Source: Cryptomeria japonica
Taxonomy: Eukaryota > Streptophyta > Pinopsida > Cupressales > Cupressaceae
Assembly: GCF_030272615.1 (NCBI RefSeq)
Contig: NC_081414.1
Coordinates: 526,795,137 to 526,857,136, forward strand
DNA: 62,000 nucleotides
Reading direction: 5' to 3'
The notes below the pieces were generated by a model. The model did no database searches and had not been told where the DNA came from. It worked only from the letters and a program-made list of their open reading frames with translations. Numbering within the stretch: position 1 is the stretch's first letter; each line of letters starts with the position of its first letter. Shown here piece by piece: positions 44,601-56,100 of the stretch. Made by a program: the position numbers and the translations under genes.

Positions 44601-45665
44601 CATCTGTCTTCTTCTTGGTTGAACAATGGGGAAGATTCTCTTATTTAGAAATATGAACCTAAAGGCAACATTACTGTCTCTTCAATGTATGGTGTTCTTT
44701 CCCCTGCCCCCTCAGAGAATCCCCTTTGGTCTAAACCCTCGATAAAGGATCTTATCCCTAAGATCATTTTTTTCTATTGGACAATTCTTCAAAACAAAAT
44801 TTTGACCTTAGACAATCTAAAGGTTAGAGGTTTTTTCTTCCCAAATATGTGTGCTTTATGTCTTGAGGAGGAAGAGTTTGTGGACCATTTGGCTATCCAC
44901 TGTTCCTTCAATGTTTCAATTTGGGAAAGATTTCTTAAGAATTTTTGTATGGAATGGGTGTTTCCTAACTCTATCTGAGATTTGTTCCATTCTTGGAGTT
45001 ATCATTGGTCTAACCGCATTTTGAGATCTTTGTGGCAGCTATCACTCCCTCACATCCTATGGGGGATCTAGAAAGAAAGGAACAACGTCATCTTCAGGGA
45101 CACTTCTCTCACCCAGACTATTGTTTTCTAGAAAATTCAAAGGGCTATTGTGGAGAACATTAGGATCATTGGGGATCCATGCAATTCTGCCAACCCCATG
45201 GAAACTCACATTTTCAACTCTTGGAATCTGAAGAGTGTTGTTAGTACTGATCCTAAACAAAACAAGAGACTAGAAGCCAGATGTAATTCTCCCCCTCATG
45301 GTTGGCTCAAAATAAACTTTGACGGAGCTGCCAAAGGCAATCCTGGCCCAGCGGGATGTGGTGCAATTCTCAAAGATGAAAATGGCAGTTGTAAGGAAAT
45401 GATTGTTGTCCCCATAGGTTGCCAAACTAACCACATGGCGGAAGCTATGGCTGCTCTCCAAGGTATTCTCCTGGCTAAAAGATGGAACTGTCCCTATCTA
45501 TGGATTGAGGGGGACTCTAATAACATCATCAAGTGCCTAAAAGGAACTTCTAAGCCTTCATGGACTATCAACAACATAATAAAGGTTGCTAGAGATCTCA
45601 TCAACACCTTAGATAAATGTTTTATTTCCCACATTTATCGTGAAGCTAATGGTCCAGCTAACTAG
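41609..45665 (+). pseudogene. LINE ORF2: endonuclease, reverse transcriptase, RNase H
   Basis: Starts MKIVSWNIMGLNNP. The endonuclease keeps IQETKM, NIYAPN, MGDFNTPL and GSDHYPI. RT shows GPDGLPMFFQ, FRPISLCN, GFVPGRQILD, GLRQGDPISP and the active-site box FVDDTIV (FADD is usual). A zf-RVT finger (CALCLEEEEFVDHLAIHC) follows. The terminal RNase H has NFDGAAKGNPGPAGCG, EAMAALQGI, EGDSNNII and REANGPAN. Stops include 42386, about 42503, 42668, 43337 and 43766; a frameshift near 44540 moves the rest to another frame. The RNase H is the domain common in plant LINEs. Confidence 0.92.
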
Positions 45666-45972
45666 GTAGCCAATGTGGCGGTCAATCACAACAATATGGT
45701 TACCTAGAAGGGTGAAGAGGGTCTTCTCAATGAAATCAGATCGATCATTTTCATGGATCGGTATAATAGTACCCCAAAGATCATAAATGGACAAAATAAT
45801 GATTAAACAGATTAATAGGAGGGCTATGAGTAATTATCATTATGTCAGTACCACTTATTACAAGACAAATGCCTTCTTTTCCCACACTTTCTGGGTATAT
45901 GTGGTCGCTTTGAGAAATTTCTTTCCTATAGTTTTCTACAACTTTTAGCCTTTTGTTTTGAAAAGCAAAAAA

Positions 45973-47710
45973 ATGGGAGGAAATAGATGCCGCTATGAAC
46001 CCAACAACTGTAAGGAGTGGAAACAAAAGGAGGTAATTTGGAATATCTTGCAAAAGGGCAGGTTTACGAAGTTTATGGAGAGGCTCCATGGGATGGACGT
46101 CACAATCACTAACTTTTTCTGCAAAAACTGGAGGAAGGGCACCCTGAAGATGGGAGATCAAACAATCTCCATTGATGAAGACCTCATTGTTCAGATCGAG
46201 GGTCTTCACAGGAAAGGAAGCAATTACTAAAAAGACAAAAAAATGAGCAAGGAGGCAATTGAGCGATACCCCGAAATGGCAAAGGAGAAGAAGTGCCTGG
46301 TAAAGCTAAGTAAAACCTACTACCCACCTAGGGAATTTGTTAAGCCGTAGAGGGAGGTTTTGTTTGCTATTATGTGTTACATTACCTTGGATGGCAGATT
46401 CACAAAAGTGTATGGCTATCATTTTGTATTGCTTAATCATTTCAAATATGATGAAAAAGTTACTATTATGTATTTCCTGCTATGTTCAATGAATGCTACC
46501 ATTAAAGCCCATAGAGATAACCCTAAGGGTGTTATAGCCATGCATCAAGGTCTTATGGTGTTAATTTATGACCATTTAAAAGCTAACCAAATTGCCCATC
46601 CACAACCTTCTATCTCTGAGTCTGAGGAGGAAGGGCCAGATTCTGGTTTTTCTATGGGTGAGGAGTCTGAAAGTGATTCGATGAGTGAATCATAGGAGAG
46701 TCTGGAAGACTCTGAAGCTGAAATTGGTAAGAAAAGAAAATAGGTGTTTACCAAGCCCTCCTCTTCAAAGGGTAAGAAAAAAACTAAAGAAAAGGTTTTC
46801 CAGATCCGCTCCTCCTTATCGGAGGAGGTCTCTGAGGATTCTGAGAAGGATTAACCCCAGTCTCCTCAGAAAAAGAAAACTAAAACTTCCATTCAGATAA
46901 GGAACAAACAGAAGAGGCAGGATGATTATGATATGGAACTGGAGGATAAAGTGCAAAGAAAGGATCCCGACATCGACCAAAAATTGGAGGAGGAGATCAC
47001 AAGGAAGGTTTTGATCAGAGGGTTGGTGGAAATGTCGATAAGATCACTAGTGGTGACGTCCCCAAAAATGAATAGGACAATCCTGGTGAGAAAACCCCCC
47101 TTCAAATCCTCCCATGGAGGGTTTGAAAGGGTTTTTGGACACCATCGATTGCTTAATTAACAATTACAACAAAGTTGTGGAGGATAATAAGAAGTTGATC
47201 CATAGGGTCCAAATTCTGGAGACAATCAGTGTTGGTGAAGGCAAATCAATGGCGGAATATGTTGAGGATTTGAGTAAAACTATTGCCAGAGCCGAAGAGA
47301 TCAGAGATTCCTTCAACCCTAGGTTTGAGAAAATTGAGAAGGCCCTAACAAAGATAAAAACCAATGACAATGCTACGAACCAGAGAATGGCAGAAACTGA
47401 CAACAAATTCAACAAAATTGAAAAATGCCTCAAAAGCATTCTTGAACAAAGCTATATCATTCTGAAGGCCTCGGCTGACAATACCAAAATTCTCATCAGC
47501 AAAATGGAGAATGAGAAGGATTCCCTGGAGCTAGAACCTGACATTGAAGGTATGGGAGAAGTGCAAGGACCTCGAACGAGGACCAGAGGCAAAAAGAAGG
47601 AGAAGAAGCCAAACAAGGATATGGAAGAACTCAAAGTTGCTTCGGCAAATTATGACCAGCTGGTCAACAAGGCAGCTGATCTTTTAATTCTTTATAGTTG
47701 TTATTTGTCA
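45973..47710 (+). pseudogene. LINE third ORF, unknown accessory protein
   Basis: Starts MGGNRCRYEPNNCKEW at 45973. An N-terminal region of about 200 residues has LHGMDVTITNFFCKNW, KGTLKMGDQTISIDEDLIV, then GRFTKVYGYHFVLLNHFKYD and MHQGLMVLIYDHLKANQ. A Ser/Glu-rich acidic part and Lys-rich clusters (SKGKKKTKEK, KKKTKTS) follow, then after a frameshift near 47010-47110 a long coiled coil (YNKVVEDNKKLIHRVQILE; FEKIEKALTKIKTN). Five stops. It lies inside the LINE target duplication, so it moved with the LINE. Family not named; the layout resembles the LTR ORF of element C. Confidence 0.6.
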
Positions 47711-47898
47711 TTTTTGTCTTTTCTTTGGTTTTTCCGCTTTGCCGTTCCTTTCTTTAGCTATCCGTTCGGTTTACTGGCCTTTTTTCCAGTCTTTTTGTAA
47801 GTTGTTTCAATGCTGGTCTGGATGCTTTTTGATGAACTATCTTATGCTCCTATGTTAAAGGTTTCGGGTCCTTAAAACCTATTTTTCATATTAATCAG
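47711..47898 (+). other. LINE 3' noncoding end
   Basis: T-rich stretch, then TGCTGGTCTGGATGCTTTTT and GGTTTCGGGTCCTTAAAACC, ending before the target duplication without a poly(A) run. Confidence 0.6.
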
Positions 47899-47916
47899 AA
47901 CTGATTAACATGATTT
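47899..47916. repeat. LINE target site duplication, right copy
   Basis: Identical to 39763-39780. Confidence 0.92.
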
Positions 47917-48056
47917 GAGAATAGAAATAGAATAATTAGATGTCGAAGGGCGATGATTAGAAGAAATAGTTAGTTTAATCAAATAATTAAAGAATTACTT
48001 AATTAAATAGATGAATAATTAGTATAAGATTAATGAGACATTTTTAGGTGTCTACA

Positions 48057-48069
48057 TTTGTCCCTCTTT
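48057..48069 (-). other. Polypurine tract of element E
   Basis: Minus strand AAAGAGGGACAAA directly against the LTR start TGTAGACA, one change from element A's tract. Confidence 0.8.
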
Positions 48070-48334
48070 GAGACAATGTTGAAATGACACTGTTTCAAAG
48101 AAAATGAAAAGAAAAACTGCCCTAGTATGCCCCGGTGACACGTAGGGTGTAAATATGCCCCCTTAGAAAAAGTGATCGGAAAATTGTGGAACGAAGACCA
48201 ATTTTTTGGAAAGGTGCTAAATAATGGTTTTGATATCCTTTTAAATGGTTTTGATATTGTTTGCTATGTCTACAAATGCGTTGAAGTTTGAGGGGTCCAC
48301 GTGCGTTATGTGGAGAAAAACCCTAATTTTGAGC

Positions 48335-48343
48335 TTATAAATT
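48335..48343 (+). promoter_or_regulatory. TATA-like box for the antisense gene of element E
   Basis: TTATAAATT, 280 bases inside the LTR boundary, preceded by AACCCTAATTTT and followed by GATTTGAGCTCATTTGCAC, a block shared with 2150-2210 of element A. Confidence 0.5.
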
Positions 48344-48512
48344 GAAGATTGGTGTTGATTTGAGCTCATTTGCACTATTTTGTTCTGCAAGAAGTCCTTA
48401 AAGATATTAGTTCTTTCAGCGTCCTTGGAGGGAAATGGCAGGTCATAGAGTGAGGCTGTATTTATCCGAGTGAGTGCAGTCTTATCAGAGACCTCTTGAC
48501 ACTGGTGGCATG

Positions 48513-48904
48513 GTGAGTTGCATGATTTATTGCTCGTTTATGTCTATTTTTTTTTAAATTTCAATCGTGTGGTGATATGTAATTTTCCATGATTTTCGCA
48601 TTTGACTGTCGACTTTGCCGCAATTGATGTTATTATTGCGCAATTAATTCAAATGTATCGCATTTGATGTTTTACACCACATTTGCTTCTCCTGATTCAC
48701 ATTTGCAAGTTTTGCTTCACAATTGATAATTTTGTTTCACATTTGATAAAAATAATTCGCATTTGATAAAATCAATACGCAATTGATAATTTTACTTCGC
48801 AGTTGATATAAGTATTTCGCATTTGATAGTAAAGGCATTTTTTCTTATGCGTCCTGAATATTTGATGATGTAACTGACTCATTTGTATGTTTTCCAAATG
48901 CAAG
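48513..48904 (+). other. Putative leader intron of element E's antisense gene
   Basis: Donor ATG|GTGAGT at 48513 and acceptor after TTTTCCAAATGCAAG at 48904, enclosing the repeat array at 48594-48835. Parallel to the intron proposed in element A, but much shorter (392 against 1038 bases). Confidence 0.35.
48594..48835 (+). repeat. TTCGCATTTGATA repeat array
   Basis: About 16 imperfect units of TTCGCAWTTGATA, spaced 14-20 bases, in the same place as the TAGCGCAT array of element A but with a different unit. CGCA/CACA cores are shared. Confidence 0.85.
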
Positions 48905-50847
48905 TGCATTATCCAATACTGCTTGTTAGACAAACAAGGTCAGATGGTCTTGATTGACGTCATGAGTTGGATCCAGAGGATACCGCTTTGTTACAACAAG
49001 TTGGATTGTATTATATAGCGCATTTGCCTGAGGTTACGGCCAACAAGGCTATGATTACTGCTTTGATTGAGTGACGACATTCAGAGACATGTTGTTTTCA
49101 TCTACTGACAGGTGAGGCATCCATCACACTTGAGGATGTGTGGCATATCTTACACATTTTGATATTTGGTACATGAGTTACTTTTGATCGTCATGATGGT
49201 GTTTCTACTTTGTGTACATTGTTCGAGTCTTCGGAGGAGGATCTTTGTATTCGTGGTCATTACAAGATTCGTTGGGATGATTTTGATTATGATGATCTCA
49301 CCGTTGTTCTTGCTTGCACTGTTGATGGATTATTGATTCCTGATAGACATACCCATGGTTTTCTTGTTGGATGAGGACGAGTCATACATGATATGATTAT
49401 TGATAGACATGTGTTTTCTTGGGGTCCCTGTCTTCTTGCTACTTTGTATCATCAGATGCATGGGATTGTTTACATGCAGCTTAAATCAGTTGGATGTGGC
49501 ATTACTTTTCTCTAGACATGGGCTTGGGACCACATAGCTATCTTTTGTCTTGCATTACATATTGATTTAGAGCCAGATCAGCCATATGTTTTCGAGTACA
49601 TTGTTGCTGTGAGACATAGGGCATCGGGCAACATCTTGCATTGGTGTCATCGTATTGATATCTTACAATATTTCTCATGGAGACCTTATCTTACTTGTCC
49701 TGGTTTTACTGATGATGCTTAACATCTTCCTTTTTGTCAACAATAGAGATATCTTATTGGTCGAGATGTGGGTGGTCATAGGGTTATTGACATGCATCTT
49801 CATGTTTGTGTACTTAGACAATTAGAAGAGGTACAGGGTATTTCGGATGTGACAACTTGTTTTGCTCGCATTACTTGAGAGGTTGGTGATTGGGGTGCTT
49901 GCGTGCAACCTCATGTTGCTATTGTTGAGTTTGATTCTCTTGCTCCTTTTTTGTGGGGATGGCATGTTGGGGTAGTGGATCCAGGGTCCATAGCATAGTA
50001 TAGTGTATGGTGGATACAACACAGGCCTATACCTTTGACAAATCCAAAAGTTCCAATTGGTACTCAGCAGATTAGACATAGCAGGGGTCCTAGGGGGAGA
50101 GAGAGAGGTGGGGGGAGAGATGGAGGAGGTAGAGATGGAGGAGGTATAGGTGGAGGTGGTATAGATCTAATAGTAGCGTTTGCAAAGTAGGTGGATAGTG
50201 GAGAGGAGGATGTGGATATTAGTGGAGAGACTGCATCAATGAGCAGTTCTGATGAAGGTGATGAGTCAGGATCAGGCTCATCAAGTAGTGATGGAGATGG
50301 GGGTGGGGATGATGGACATGATGTGGAGATGCCGCAAGCCGCGAAGTCTGGAGGTGCGGAGATAGGAGATGAGGAGGGATTATGAGATCAAGTTAGGCAT
50401 TTAGAGAACCTGGTCGCTACTTTGCAGCAGTGACAGATAGAGGATAGAGATCAGTACAGGTAGGTGATGGAGGAGTTGACTGCAGAGAGAGATCATATAT
50501 AGAGGGAAAGGGATGAGGTAGTTAGGAGAGTTCAGATTACCATGGATGCATATGATTAGTTATTTGGGCTGGTGACAGAGGCACGTAGCCAGGCAAATAG
50601 ATATTTTGTTGCTGCACATGAGGCTATTTATTATCTCCAGGCTTATGAGAGAGCTATTCCTGAGGGTTAGAGGGAGCCTAGTTTTAGTTCTTTCATGAGG
50701 AGAAGATCGAGTCGATCTACCTCTCGACAGACTACCAGTGGAGGAGTGATGGGTCCACCTAGGGCATCGTCGAGAAAGACTGGAGTTAGGCGAGATGCAC
50801 CTACTGATAGAGGCAATAGGTTGAGAGATTGGATATCGATATTGTAG
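48905..50847 (+). pseudogene. Antisense plant-mobile-domain / coiled-coil protein of element E
   Basis: One plus-strand frame of about 647 codons with about 16 stops (TGA, TAG, one TAA), almost all explainable by C-to-T or G-to-A change, and no obvious frameshift. It matches element A's protein in layout: DPEDTALLQQVGL, FHLLTGEASITLEDVWHIL, AWDHIAIFCL, FSWRPYL, then a Gly/Arg stretch, an acidic Ser/Asp/Gly region (50190-50385), a coiled coil (HLENLVATLQQ, VMEELTAERD) and a Ser/Arg tail (RRRSSRSTSRQTTSGG). Keeping one frame through this many stops implies decay mainly by transitions at a formerly intact gene. Confidence 0.75.
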
Positions 50848-51070
50848 ATACGATGTATATTGATACATTTCTATATGATATATGATATGCATTCTTGATG
50901 ATCTATTTCATGATGAACTTCATGGTATAAGGTTTCTTTATTGTGTTTTATGCTATTGTGATGACAAATGCAATGTGAATGTGGTATCATGCAGTGATGT
51001 GATGTACCTTTATGTTGCGATGTATAATGGTTGATGAAATTCTTATTATAATATAACGGTCTAATATTAT
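50848..51070. other. Element E sequence between antisense gene and copia insertion
   Basis: AT-rich with GATGATGTGATGT-like words; no gene seen. It continues after the copia element at 57884. Confidence 0.5.
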
Positions 51071-51075
51071 GAAAT
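51071..51075. repeat. Copia element target duplication, left copy
   Basis: GAAAT, identical to 57879-57883. Confidence 0.92.
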
Positions 51076-51374
51076 TGTTAGAATATTTAATCTTTACTTA
51101 GCTTAGGTTTATTTGTATTTAGTTTACGATATTCCTTTGGAATTCCTACATGTAATTTGTCCTCTAGTACATGTGTGAGGACAAGTAATTTCTTTTATTT
51201 TCCTTTATTAAGGAATATTAGATTTCCTCCATAAGAGGATGTGGACACATGGCACACACATTTTATGAATGGTGGCATTCATAGATTTGGGAGTTACTTT
51301 GTAGCTCCTCTCCTCATCTCTATTTAAGAGATGTCTCCTCTCTCATTTCTTCTTAATGAAATTATTGTAAAGAG

Positions 51375-51433
<59 letters not shown>

Positions 51434-51622
51434 AGGCATTGCCTCATTCATAATATCACAAGGGGTTTTTCTTTGCTTTTCCCCTTTCAAAAGTTCTTGT
51501 GCTTCCTTCTTCACATTTGGGTGATTGCTCCAAGGTGTTTGCATTTCTCTTGGTAACATTCACTTCATCAATAAACTTACTTGGATTTCATTTTTCTTTC
51601 CTTGCTCTTGTATTTCCTTTCA
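51076..51622 (+). repeat. Element F 5' LTR
   Basis: 547 bp. A TATA-like TATTTAAG lies at about 51321, followed within 50 bases by a (CT)n run (51378-51428), which probably sits at or just after the transcription start. Ends CTTTCA. Confidence 0.93.
51378..51428 (+). repeat. (CT)n microsatellite in F's 5' LTR
   Basis: About 25 CT units. The 3' LTR has about 40 at 57601-57680. Arg/Glu-repeat open frames on the minus strand are products of this repeat. Confidence 0.95.
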
Positions 51623-51640
51623 TGGTATCAGAGCAGGTTT
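51623..51640 (+). other. Primer-binding site of element F (initiator tRNA-Met)
   Basis: TGGTATCAGAGCAGGTTT immediately after the LTR; TGGTATCAGAGC is the standard plant copia initiator-Met primer site. Confidence 0.92.
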
Positions 51641-51857
51641 CTAATCCTTGTTTTAAGTTGACATTGATGAAGGTTACCATTCTGTGGAGTTCACCTTCTT
51701 GGAGGCATTCTTGAGAGAAGAAGAAGTTCTTTTTCTAATATTTTCTACTGTGCAGGTTTTTTTATTTCAGATTTTAAATTTTTTTTCAAACTTGTTAACA
51801 AGTTTGCTTGCAGGTTTAATCTTCTATTCTAGTTTTTTTATTAAAAAAAAGAAAGGC

Positions 51858-52013
51858 TTTGGAAGGCTTGCCGCCAAAGTTTCTTCTTTCTGGTTTAAAG
51901 TTGTGGCTTTGGAAGGCTTGCCGCCAAAGTTTCTGGTTTTTTATTGTGAATAGTTTGGAAGGTTTACCACCAAACTCAGCCTTCTTAATCTGTTTGGTCG
52001 GCTTGCCGCCAAA
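51858..52013 (+). repeat. Four TTTGG...CCGCCAAA units in F's leader
   Basis: Units near 51858, 51908, 51953 and 51991 of the form TTTGGAAGGCTTGCCGCCAAA. Each can fold as a TTTGG/CCAAA stem with a GC-rich inner part; the third unit changes the inside (GGTTTACCACCAAA) but keeps the outer pairing. Located between primer site and gag. Confidence 0.75.
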
Positions 52014-53171
52014 TCCGATTTATTATTTCATTGCTTCTCTATTTGTTTGCAGGTTCTAACATTTCATTTACTTGCAAGTTTTTTTGATAAAAATAATTTT
52101 TTTATATTGTTTTTTATTGAATCTCTGTGTATTTGCAAAAAAATATCAGAGTCTAACATTTTCTGTAGGTTCTACCCTGTAAAAGGCATAAATCTCTCTA
52201 TTTGCAGATTCAAAGTAACATTTTGTTTTCAATATTGTTTCAATCTTTTGTTAAATCTAAAATCTTTGTGTTTAAATCTGCCTTATTCTACCCAAATAAT
52301 TAAATCAAAGTCTAACATATTTTGCATATTAGTTTCTCTGTTTGTATTATCTGCGTCGTCTGCTATATTTTTCTCATCCCATCCTCTTTGTTTCTTCTCT
52401 TTCATCGTTGAAAGGTTATCTGTTCTACCATTTTTTTTAGCCCTCCCTGTGTCTGAGCTCTGCTACTAATCAAGTATTCAAACCTCGCAGCCCCTTCTCC
52501 TGCTAAGGCTCTCCCCTTTGTGTGTTCTCTTCTCCTTGCATCTTGCTATCTCTTGTCAGTACATGCTCTGTGCATATTCTATATTGTAATGTCTTTGCTG
52601 GTTTGGTTCGCCTGTCTGCCACTTTAGCTCGTCTCTTTACCTTTTCATTTGTTGTCTTTTACTTTTCCTGGAACTTGTAACGCATTCACATTTATTATAG
52701 TTTTATAATTTAAGAACTTCAAATCATTAAATGAATTTCATTTCTTATTCGTATGCAGCTTCAATTTATTTTTATTTTTTAAAAAAAGGTTTAAACGTTT
52801 CGTATTAATAAAGATTTTTTAAAAAAGTTTTCAAAAGTTTAAAAAAATTATACTAAAGTTAAGTTTATATTGAAATTTTAAAAAGTTACGTTTTTTTTTT
52901 AAAAAGAAAGTTTTTTAATTAAGTTAAATTATAAAAAGTTTTTTAATTTAACATTTAAAGTTTTTGCTAATTTTTTTATATTCAGTTTGTTTTATTAAAA
53001 GAAAATTTAACTTTAAATTAGTTATTAAAAATTGAAAATAACATTTCTTGATAATTTTAATTTATTATTCAAATTTGGTTTATTTTTTTTAAATCAAGGA
53101 GGTTAATTTATTTATTTATTTATTTTTTAATCAAAGGGGTAATTTTTTTTACTAACCATTATTTTGCTATC
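52014..53171 (+). other. T/A-rich 5' leader of element F
   Basis: No gene seen. Mostly T-rich then A/T-rich sequence up to the gag ATG at 53172. Confidence 0.6.
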
Positions 53172-56100
53172 ATGTCTACATTAATTCCAGAAATTAAATT
53201 AAATAGTTCCAATTATCATTCATGGAAAACACATATTTCTTTCATTTTTCGTTTCAAGCACCTTTTGGATGTTGCAACTGATAAAACCTTTGAGCCCGCT
53301 ACAACTGCTCCTCAAGCCGACCAAGATAGATGGAAGGCTCAAAATGAGGAAGCACTTGGTTTAATTGGTATTTCAATGGTTCCTGATTTGTATGTTTTAA
53401 TTGGAAATTGTACAAAAGCACATGAAGCTTGGGAAATTTGAAAAACAACTTATGATAGCTCAAATGAATCCCGAAAAATTCAGCTTCAAGATCAACTTGA
53501 AGATCTCAGGTATATGGATTTTAAAACCATGGATGAATTCTTATTAAAGTTTGATTTTGTTAATAGTCAATTAACTGGTTTAGGAGTTACTCTAGCTGAT
53601 TTACGTTTAATTCATCTTATTCTTAAAAAATGTCTTCCTCATCAATTTCAACAATTTATTACGAATATTCATGCTCAACTTGCTATTCCTAGCTTAGCTA
53701 CTCAATTAACTTATGATATTTTTCATAATTTATTGCGTCAAGAGGAAGCTAAATTAATTCAATTTGGTACTCTTAAAAGTAGTGAACATGCTTTTATGTC
53801 TAAAAATCAAAATCATAATAATAATTTTAGATCCAATAATAATAATCATAATCATAATCATAATAATAATCATAATAATACTCACAAACCTTCTAATTAT
53901 CAATCTCATTCTAAATCCTATCATAATCATAATAATACGTACAATAATCAAAGGAATAATTCTCAAACAAGACCCCATTGCACATATTGTGGGCAAGATG
54001 GACATATTACTAATAATTGTTTTAAGAAGCAAAATGGTAAAAAGCCCATGAACCAAAATAATCAAAATAATCAACAACATAAACCTCATTATAAGAAAGG
54101 TAATAATAATTGTAATTCATCTCGTCATGCATTTACATGTACTTATAATGTTTCTCAACCACTTGAGTGGATTATTGATTCTGGTGCATCTCAACATGTT
54201 ACCTCTCATAAAGAATGTTTTGAATCTTTGCATCCCGATACTTCTAATATTCTTGTTCAATTAGCTAATAATCATAGTTGCAAAGTTGAAGCTATTGGTG
54301 ATGTGAATGTTCCTAATGGGAAATTACATGATGGTCTTTATGTTCCTGAATTAAAATCAAATTTGATTTCAGTTCCTAAACTTTGTCAAGATTATAAGAT
54401 TAACTTGTATAGGGGCATATGTTATATCATTGATCCCAACACTAATCATGTTATTGCTACTACTAAAATGGATACTGATAACTTATTCAAGTTCTATGAA
54501 TTTGCTCCTCCAAAGTATTCTTTTCTTACTACTGTTGATTTTACTATATGGCATGAAAGACTTGGCCATCTCAATTCTGATTATATTTCATTGATGCAAA
54601 AAGCAAATATGGTTGATGGATTGCCTAGTATTGTTCCTTCTCAAATTGTTTGCAATGGTTGCATGAGTGATAAGATGCATAGGGAACCCTTTCCTCATGG
54701 TCAATCGTGGAGGGCATATACTAAATTGCATCTAGTTCATAGTGATCTCTTGGGTCCCATGGAGAACCCCTCCATCCAAGGTTCAAGGTATGCACTTACC
54801 TTTGTTGATGATTTTTCAAGGAGAGCATGGATATATTTCCTTCATAGTAAGGATCAAGTGCTTGATGTGTTTACCGAATTTCATATGTTTGTAGAAAGGC
54901 AATCTGGTTCTAAAATTAAGATTCTTCGTACTGACAATGGAAGAGAATATGTCAATAATGCATTTAACTCTTATTTGAAATCTTTTGGAATTAAACATGA
55001 GCTTACCATTCCTTATACACCACAACAAAATGGTGTGCGGAACAGAAGCATAGGACAATTGTTGAAATGGCTAGATGTTTATTGCATGCTAAAAATATGG
55101 ATTACAAGTTTTGGGCTGAAGCTATGGCTTGTGCAACTTATTTAATTAATAGAACACCTACCAAAGCCTTAAAGGATAAAACTCCTGAAGAAGCTTGGTC
55201 TGGTAGAAAGCCCAATTTGCAGAATTTAAGAATTTTTGGTTCCATAGCTTATGTTCACAAACCTAAGGAGAAAAGAAAAAAATTAGATTCTAAATCTTCT
55301 CCTTTTATTTTTGTTGGTTATGATGAAAATACTAAAGGTTATAGAGTTTACGATCCTATTACTAACAAGATAAAAGTTGCAAGAGATGTTTGTATTGCAG
55401 AAAAAGGCATTCATGATTGCTCTAAAGTGGAGGATGATGAACTTTCTCAAAGCAAAGTTGTGCTTGTGGAGGGCCAACCTCCTTCTCTTAACCCTACTCC
55501 TAATGCATCTCTCTCTATTCCTTCTAGTGATAGTGATGATGATAATAATAACTCTACTCCTCATGACTCTTCTTCTAGTGATGAATCCATTACTTCTAAA
55601 AGAAGACCTAAATGGTTTAAATCTTTAATTCAATATAGTGATGAATACTTAGCTAGAATGGATAGACTTCAATCTAGAAGAGTTAATTATTGTAATTATG
55701 CTTTAATGACTACTATTATGATTCTAATGATCCTAAAACATTTGATCAAGCTAAAAATCAACCACATTGGCAAAAAGAAATGAAGGAAGAATATGATACT
55801 TTAATTTCTAACCAAACTTGGGATTTAGTTCCCTTGCCTCATGGTAAAAATCTTGTTTCTTGCAAGTGGCTTTATATAACTAAATTGAATGCTAATAATC
55901 AAGTTAGTAAATTTAAAGCTAGATTAGTTGCTAGAGGTTTTTCTCAAATTGAAGGCTTAGATTATACTGAAACTTTTGCTCCTGTTGCTAAAATGCCTAC
56001 AATTAAACTTGTGCTTGCTTTAGCTTCTAGAATGAATTGGCCTATTCACCAAATGGATGTTAAAAGTACTTTTCTTAATGGTGATTTACATGAGGAAATT

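Larger units (their letters stand above)
39781..47898 (+). mobile_element. L1-type LINE, 8.1 kb, with an extra third ORF
   Basis: Bounded by a perfect 18-bp duplication. Contains ORF1 (RNA-binding, CCHC), ORF2 (endonuclease, RT, zinc-finger, RNase H) and a downstream third frame, then about 200 bases of 3' noncoding sequence ending near TTTCGGGTCCTTAAAACC. No poly(A) tail is visible. The 5' end lies only 30 bases before ORF1, so the copy seems close to full length, but every frame has stops. Confidence 0.92.
39000..48056 (-). repeat. Element E 3' LTR, interrupted by the LINE
   Basis: Two parts, up to 39780 and 47917-48056, join across the LINE target duplication. AT-rich TTAATTAAATAA words resemble the U3 end of A's LTR, and it ends TGTCTACA. 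By comparison with A (TATA about 535 bases from the left edge) the left edge may lie near 38.5 kb; no TG start could be proven. Confidence 0.6.

Noticed and set aside
51362-51559. Open frame with Arg-Glu repeats on the minus strand (also 57582-57815)
   Set aside because: It is the translation of the CT microsatellite in the copia LTR.
53764-54089. Ile-rich open frames on both strands over gag of element F
   Set aside because: They are other-frame readings of the AAT/ATC-rich Asn/His region of copia gag.
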